From CAZWDL01 sp964632995 (GTDB lineage: Bacteria > Bacteroidota > Bacteroidia > Chitinophagales > Saprospiraceae), in contig CAZWDL010000022.1 in the NCBI GenBank assembly GCA_964632995.1, positions 10,518 to 74,517 of the forward strand: a stretch of DNA of 64,000 nucleotides, read 5' to 3'. Each line of letters opens with the position of its first letter. Positions within the stretch are counted from its first letter, which is position 1. This document shows positions 60,193 through 64,000 of this stretch, piece by piece. A model generated the notes under the pieces. The model searched no databases. It had not been told where the DNA came from and was given only the letters and a program-made list of their open reading frames with translations. The position numbers were made by a program, and so were the translations under genes.

Positions 60193-61726
60193 TCTGGAGC
60201 AGCTCTTTGACCGGGTCTTTGATCAGCTCAGGCAGGCGAGAGCTGAATTTCAGCCGGCTTTGCAGCCAAAAGAGATCGGCATTACGATGACCGTTTCCAC
60301 CGGTATTGCCAAAGTAAGCGGCCTGCCGGGCGCCGGTTACGGCGAGTTGCTGAAGTTCCCGGGGGGGCTGTTTGGCATAGCCTTCAATGTTGACGAAACG
60401 GAAATCGGCGTCGTTCTGCTTGGAGAACACAGCGATCTGCACGCCGGCGATGAAGTAGAACGCACCGGACGAGTCATTGATGTCCCCGTTGGAGAGGCCT
60501 TACTCGGTCGCGTGATCCACCCTGTCGGCGCTCCCCTTGACGGCAAGGGCCCGGTCATTGCTACGAAGCGGCTCCCGGTCAACCGCCCCGCCCCGGAAAT
60601 ACTTGACCGCGCTCCGGTTACTACGCCCCTCCAAACCGGGCTGAAAGTCGTCGATGCGCTGGTCCCCGTCGGACGCGGGCAACGAGAGTTGATTCTCGGT
60701 GACCGGCAAACCGGAAAAACAGCAATTGCCATCGATACCATTCTCAACCAGAAGGACCAGAACGTGATTTGCGTCTACTGCGCTATCGGACAACGCGCCT
60801 CCTCGGTGGCTAAGGTCATCGCCACTTTGCGCGAGCAGGAAGCCCTGTCGTACACCAGCATCGTGGTTACCGAAGGGAATGATCCGCCGGGGCTGATTTA
60901 TATTGCGCCGTATGCCGCTACCAGTATTGCGGAGTATTTTATGGAAAAAGGCCGGGATGTGCTCATCGTTTATGATGATCTCACCCACCACGCCTGGGCC
61001 TACCGGGAAATCTCTCTATTGCTGCGCCGCCCTCCGGGGCGGGAAGCCTTTCCCGGAGATATCTTTTACATACATTCCCGGCTTCTGGAGCGCGCCACCC
61101 ATCTTCGCAGCGATCTGGGCGGCGGGTCGCTCACTGCACTTCCTATTATCGAGACGGAAGCACAGAATATCGCAGCCTATATTCCCACCAATCTGATTTC
61201 GATCACAGACGGGCAAATCTACCTTTCTCCGAGATTGTTCGAACTGGGTGTATTGCCGGCAGTGGATATCGGTAAATCCGTCTCCCGGGTGGGGGGCAAA
61301 GCACAGCGGCCGGTCTACCGCGAAGTGTCCGGCAACCTCAAACTTGCCTATGCTCAATTTGAGGAGCTGGAAAGCTTTGCGCGCTTCGGCACCCGCCTGG
61401 ATGAACACACCAAGCAGATCATCGCTCACGGACGGCGTATCCGGGAATGCCTGAAACAGCCTCAATCCAGCCCCCTGTCCCTTCCCGAACAAGTCGGTGT
61501 TTTACTTGCCCTTACCAGCCGGCTCTTTGATGATGTGCCGCTGGATTTGATTAAAAAGGCGGAACGAGCCGTGCAGAAGGCCATGCATGAACTTCCGGGA
61601 ACCATCCGCGAACAGCTTTTTTCCATGGAACGATTGAGCGAGGAGCATCGCGAGGCCATTTTACAGACTGCCCGGGAAGCTATAGCGCCTTATCGTACTT
61701 CCTCCGAATCAACACCTTCCCTATGA
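60173..61726 (+). CDS. atpA: N-ATPase alpha subunit
   Basis: This 517-residue non-catalytic nucleotide-binding subunit has Walker A GDRQTGKT at 176-183 and the alpha-specific VSGLPGAGYGELLKFPGG and SVSRVGGKAQ segments. The start ATG 60173 overlaps atpF by 20 bases, in a different frame, so translation is coupled. The N-terminus is the alternate type (MNPRQDNLEQLFDRVFDQLRQ). Confidence 0.95.
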   Translation: MNPRQDNLEQLFDRVFDQLRQARAEFQPALQPKEIGITMTVSTGIAKVSGLPGAGYGELLKFPGGLFGIAFNVDETEIGVVLLGEHSDLHAGDEVERTGRVIDVPVGEALLGRVIHPVGAPLDGKGPVIATKRLPVNRPAPEILDRAPVTTPLQTGLKVVDALVPVGRGQRELILGDRQTGKTAIAIDTILNQKDQNVICVYCAIGQRASSVAKVIATLREQEALSYTSIVVTEGNDPPGLIYIAPYAATSIAEYFMEKGRDVLIVYDDLTHHAWAYREISLLLRRPPGREAFPGDIFYIHSRLLERATHLRSDLGGGSLTALPIIETEAQNIAAYIPTNLISITDGQIYLSPRLFELGVLPAVDIGKSVSRVGGKAQRPVYREVSGNLKLAYAQFEELESFARFGTRLDEHTKQIIAHGRRIRECLKQPQSSPLSLPEQVGVLLALTSRLFDDVPLDLIKKAERAVQKAMHELPGTIREQLFSMERLSEEHREAILQTAREAIAPYRTSSESTPSL

Positions 61727-62580
61727 GTGCCACTATAGAAAGTATGCGTCAGAAAATAGAGCGAACCGAAGAGCTAGGTTCTGTAGTGCGCACCATGAAA
61801 GCGCTGGCGGCTTCGAGCATCGGCCAGTACGAAGATTCCGTACACGCACTGTCCGACTATTACCGGACCGTCTTGCTGGGTTTGAGTATTTGCCTGGGAC
61901 GAGAAGCCCTGCACCCTCAAAAAGCCGTCCTCTCTTCTACCGGGGAGGTCACCGGCGTCGTCGTATTCGGATCTGACCAGGGACTGGTTGGCCAGTTCAA
62001 CGAGGCGCTCACTGATTTTGTAGCTAATCAACTGGAGGAAATTGGCGGTGAGCAAAAAATTTGGGCGGTAGGAGAACGTATCTATGCCCGCCTCCTCGAC
62101 GAAGGCCTGCCCGTGAAAGAACTTTTCCACGTGCCCAACTCTGTGGAAGGCATCTCCCCCCTGCTGGGGCAACTACTCCAAAAAACCCGGAAGGGGAATT
62201 TTTATCTTTTTTACAACCGGCCTCGCAGCGGCGCCGTTTACGAGCAGACGGCGCTACGCATGCTTCCCCTGGATCGAAAGTGGATACTGGAGAAAACGCA
62301 ACGCCAATGGATCACCGGCATGTTGCCGGAAGTGATCGGCGATCGTCAGCAAACCCTTAGTGCGCTGATCCGCGAATATCTTTTTGTTACTATGTTTAAG
62401 GCTTGTGCCGAATCGCTCGCCGCGGAAAACGCGAGCCGGCTGGCAGCTATGCAACGAGCGGAAAAAAATATCGGCGAAATGCTGGAGGAACTGCATCAGA
62501 ATTTTCACCACGAACGCCAGAATGCCATTGATGAAGAATTATTCGATATTATAGCTGGTTTTGAAGCCTTGGGAGGTTGA
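61723..62580 (+). CDS. atpG: N-ATPase gamma subunit
   Basis: This 285-residue central stalk subunit has N- and C-terminal helices (MRQKIERTEELGSVVRTMKALAASSI and ASRLAAMQRAEKNIGEMLEELHQNFHHERQNAIDEELFDIIAGFEAL) forming the rotor coiled coil. Its ATG overlaps the atpA stop codon (4 bases). It is the last gene of the operon; the next gene is convergent, 88 bases away, and I see no clear terminator between. Confidence 0.93.
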   Translation: MSATIESMRQKIERTEELGSVVRTMKALAASSIGQYEDSVHALSDYYRTVLLGLSICLGREALHPQKAVLSSTGEVTGVVVFGSDQGLVGQFNEALTDFVANQLEEIGGEQKIWAVGERIYARLLDEGLPVKELFHVPNSVEGISPLLGQLLQKTRKGNFYLFYNRPRSGAVYEQTALRMLPLDRKWILEKTQRQWITGMLPEVIGDRQQTLSALIREYLFVTMFKACAESLAAENASRLAAMQRAEKNIGEMLEELHQNFHHERQNAIDEELFDIIAGFEALGG

Positions 62581-62668
62581 ATGGCCCGACCTCCTTTCTT
62601 TTTTCGTCACAGGACTACCTTGAATTCCTGCCCGTTCCGGTCCCTGCTCATCACTTTCCCAGCCTATT

Positions 62669-63520
62669 TCATATGGGAAAGACCTCTTGCGCCATTTTAA
62701 CAGCCTTCAAAAAGGCCTCATTATCAATACCCAGAGGGATTTGTTGTTCCTCAAAATACCAGACCATCTGCTCTGTCGGCATGTTGCCCGTCAGGTCATC
62801 TTTAGCCATAGGGCAGCCTCCGTAACCTTTTATAGCGCCATCGAAGCGCCGGCATCCGTTTTCGTAAGCGGTTTCAACTTTTTCTTTCCAGTTGTGCGGC
62901 TGCGTGTGAAAATGAGCGCCAAATTCCAAATCGGGATATGCTGGAATCAGATCGCTGAAAAGATAACTGATACTTTCAGGGCTGGCGACACCGATCGTAT
63001 CAGACAATTGAAGGATTCTAATTCCCATTGCTCCCAGGCGGTCGACCCACTTTTGCACAATTTCTACATTCCAGGGATCACCGTAGGGATTGCCGAATCC
63101 CATGGAGATATAAACCACCAGAAACTTATTATTGCGCTCGCAAATCTCCTGAATCTGCTCTACTCTGCCCAATGATTCTTCAATTGTCGCATTGGTATTG
63201 CGCAACTGGAAAGTCTCAGAAATAGAAAAAGGATAGCCGAGATAGTCAATTTCCGGAAATTGAATAGCATCATTGGCCCCCCGTCGGTTAGCTACGATGG
63301 CCAGCAGCTTCGTGCTCGTCCGGGACAGATCCAGCTGAGCAAGTACGGATGCGGTATCCCGCATTTGCGGAATAGCCTTTGGAGAGACAAAGCTGCCAAA
63401 ATCTATGGTATGAAATCCAACCTGCAACAATTGATTGAGGTAGGCAGCTTTCTGTTCTGTGGGAATGAAGGGTTTGATTCCCTGCATGGCATCCCGCGGG
63501 CATTCTATGAGTTTTAGCAT
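62669..63520 (-). CDS. hydroxymethylglutaryl-CoA lyase-type enzyme
   Basis: This HMGL-like TIM barrel protein has 283 residues: IECPRDAMQG at the N-terminus (the usual Arg-Asp metal/substrate pair), HTIDFGSFVSPKAIPQM, the catalytic-His strand AHFHTQPHNWKEKVETAYENGCRRFDGAIKGYGGCPMA with the active-site Cys motif GCPMA. It cleaves HMG-CoA to acetoacetate and acetyl-CoA in leucine breakdown; related lyases are possible. It is transcribed alone, convergent with atpG and divergent from the small membrane-protein gene. Confidence 0.9.
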   Translation of the reverse strand: MLKLIECPRDAMQGIKPFIPTEQKAAYLNQLLQVGFHTIDFGSFVSPKAIPQMRDTASVLAQLDLSRTSTKLLAIVANRRGANDAIQFPEIDYLGYPFSISETFQLRNTNATIEESLGRVEQIQEICERNNKFLVVYISMGFGNPYGDPWNVEIVQKWVDRLGAMGIRILQLSDTIGVASPESISYLFSDLIPAYPDLEFGAHFHTQPHNWKEKVETAYENGCRRFDGAIKGYGGCPMAKDDLTGNMPTEQMVWYFEEQQIPLGIDNEAFLKAVKMAQEVFPI

Positions 63521-63567
63521 AAAAAATCAGCTAGACTTTGCATGAATTTCATTGCCTTAAAATAAGG

Positions 63568-63575
63568 TAACTTTG
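63568..63575 (+). promoter_or_regulatory. -7-like promoter box
   Basis: TAACTTTG matches TAnnTTTG and lies 78 bases upstream of ATG 63654. Confidence 0.36.
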
Positions 63576-63653
63576 AACCTGATTCTTCATCAATCAAATT
63601 CCAATAAACCATTGGCCACAATATAGCGTTCCATCTACTAAAATTCTCTTGAT

Positions 63654-63875
63654 ATGAATAACAACAAGGGCTGGCTCACTTTGGTTGGATTTTTGCTGGC
63701 CGGCACAGGCTTCCTCGCACTCGTTCTTAGCCTGGTCGGCGTCAAACTTTCCTTTCTCACCTGGATCGATGCTCCCGGACCACTTTTCGGCTTCGTTATG
63801 CGCCTGTTGATGATTCTTGTTGGCATCGTCATCATCTATCTTACACAAACCGATTTTGAAGGGGAAGAGATTTAA
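63654..63875 (+). CDS. small two-helix membrane protein
   Basis: This 73-residue protein has two hydrophobic segments (WLTLVGFLLAGTGFLALVLSLVGV and LLMILVGIVIIYLTQ) joined by KLSFLTWIDAPGPLFGFVMR and a short acidic tail. I do not recognise it beyond a small inner-membrane protein. It is a single-gene unit with a promoter box upstream and a strong terminator downstream, which supports it being real. Confidence 0.72.
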   Translation: MNNNKGWLTLVGFLLAGTGFLALVLSLVGVKLSFLTWIDAPGPLFGFVMRLLMILVGIVIIYLTQTDFEGEEI

Positions 63876-63945
63876 AATCCGATGAGCTGAGCAAACGGAA
63901 AACATACCCGATAAGCGATGCCCTTCGGGTAAGTATCGTTTAATT

Positions 63946-63988
63946 AAAAAAAGAGGGCCGAAGCGAAATTCGCTTCGGCCCTCTTTTT
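63946..63988 (+). terminator. intrinsic terminator at the window end
   Basis: A perfect stem starting AAAAAGAGGGCCGAAGCG (63948-63965 with the complement ending at 63988) has a short loop and T-run. It follows the small membrane protein by about 70 bases and can work in both directions. Confidence 0.9.
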
Positions 63989-64000
63989 GTGTAAGAGCGG

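Noticed and set aside
55826..62580. Compositional proof of horizontal transfer for the N-ATPase operon
   Set aside because: By eye, codon and base use look like the neighbouring genes, so transfer is only suggested by the known distribution of the family.
1..64000. tRNA, rRNA, CRISPR arrays, prophage, complete insertion sequences
   Set aside because: No T-loop-type GGTTCGANNCC in a cloverleaf, no rRNA segment, no regularly spaced repeats, and no transposase, integrase or phage structural gene was recognised.

Overview
The window is a 64 kb piece of a draft chromosome from a member of Bacteroidota, probably the Saprospiria/Lewinella-like branch. The phylum-level call rests on several things. 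There are TAnnTTTG-type -7 promoter boxes ahead of many genes and few Shine-Dalgarno sequences. A secreted protease carries a C-terminal type IX secretion sorting tail. A DUF5683 protein follows parAB. RecF and a DciA-like gene are paired, and there are many Bacteroidota-type lipoproteins and outer-membrane proteins. The finer placement is a guess from protein style. A run of 10 Ns at 42348-42357 is an assembly gap. I see no rRNA, tRNA, CRISPR array, prophage or complete insertion sequence.

Layout: 1-3946 is a starch/maltodextrin cluster (partial GH13 amylase, MFS sugar transporter, GH13 lipoprotein). 3967-7501 (minus) holds an MBL-fold hydrolase, lumazine synthase RibH, a membrane-anchored TPR protein and pyruvate dehydrogenase E1-alpha. 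7750-9154 is recF plus a DciA-like gene, followed by a convergent secreted subtilase and a methyltransferase. 12085-12897 is a gene-free stretch unusually rich in inverted repeats: a 161-bp MITE-like palindromic element, a possible small-RNA unit with its own promoter box and terminator, and further hairpins before recQ. 15170-20224 (minus) is a tight run of cdaA (c-di-AMP synthase), a GNAT, two M20 peptidases and a GDPD lipoprotein. 20383-28884 carries miaE, a PepX/CocE-type hydrolase, an alpha/beta hydrolase, a VWA protein, a peroxiredoxin-like protein and malate dehydrogenase. 29284-41821 carries an M43 protease, a hotdog-fold protein, sucC, a PLP decarboxylase, an amidase, a sigma factor with a membrane partner, isoaspartyl peptidase and SppA. 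42229-50567 carries an FMN reductase, an MBL hydrolase, parAB-DUF5683, a patatin, a beta-barrel protein and ilvE. 50685-55564 carries a possible HolD-like protein, rdgB, a TPR protein, secG and groESL.

The most distinctive system is at 55826-62580: a complete nine-gene alternate F-type ATPase (N-ATPase) operon in the order beta, epsilon, AtpQ, AtpR, a, c, b, alpha, gamma, with no separate delta gene. Its c subunit carries the residues expected for a sodium-binding rotor (Glu30, Glu63, Ser64, Thr65, Tyr68), and its b subunit is long, with a delta-like C-terminal part. The window closes with an HMG-CoA-lyase-type enzyme and a small two-helix membrane protein.

Most of the remaining genes are ordinary housekeeping functions. 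The less explained items are the palindrome-rich gap before recQ, the sigma factor/large periplasmic protein pair, the TTG-initiated HolD-like protein, and isolated inverted repeats at 36080, 42125 and 49323.
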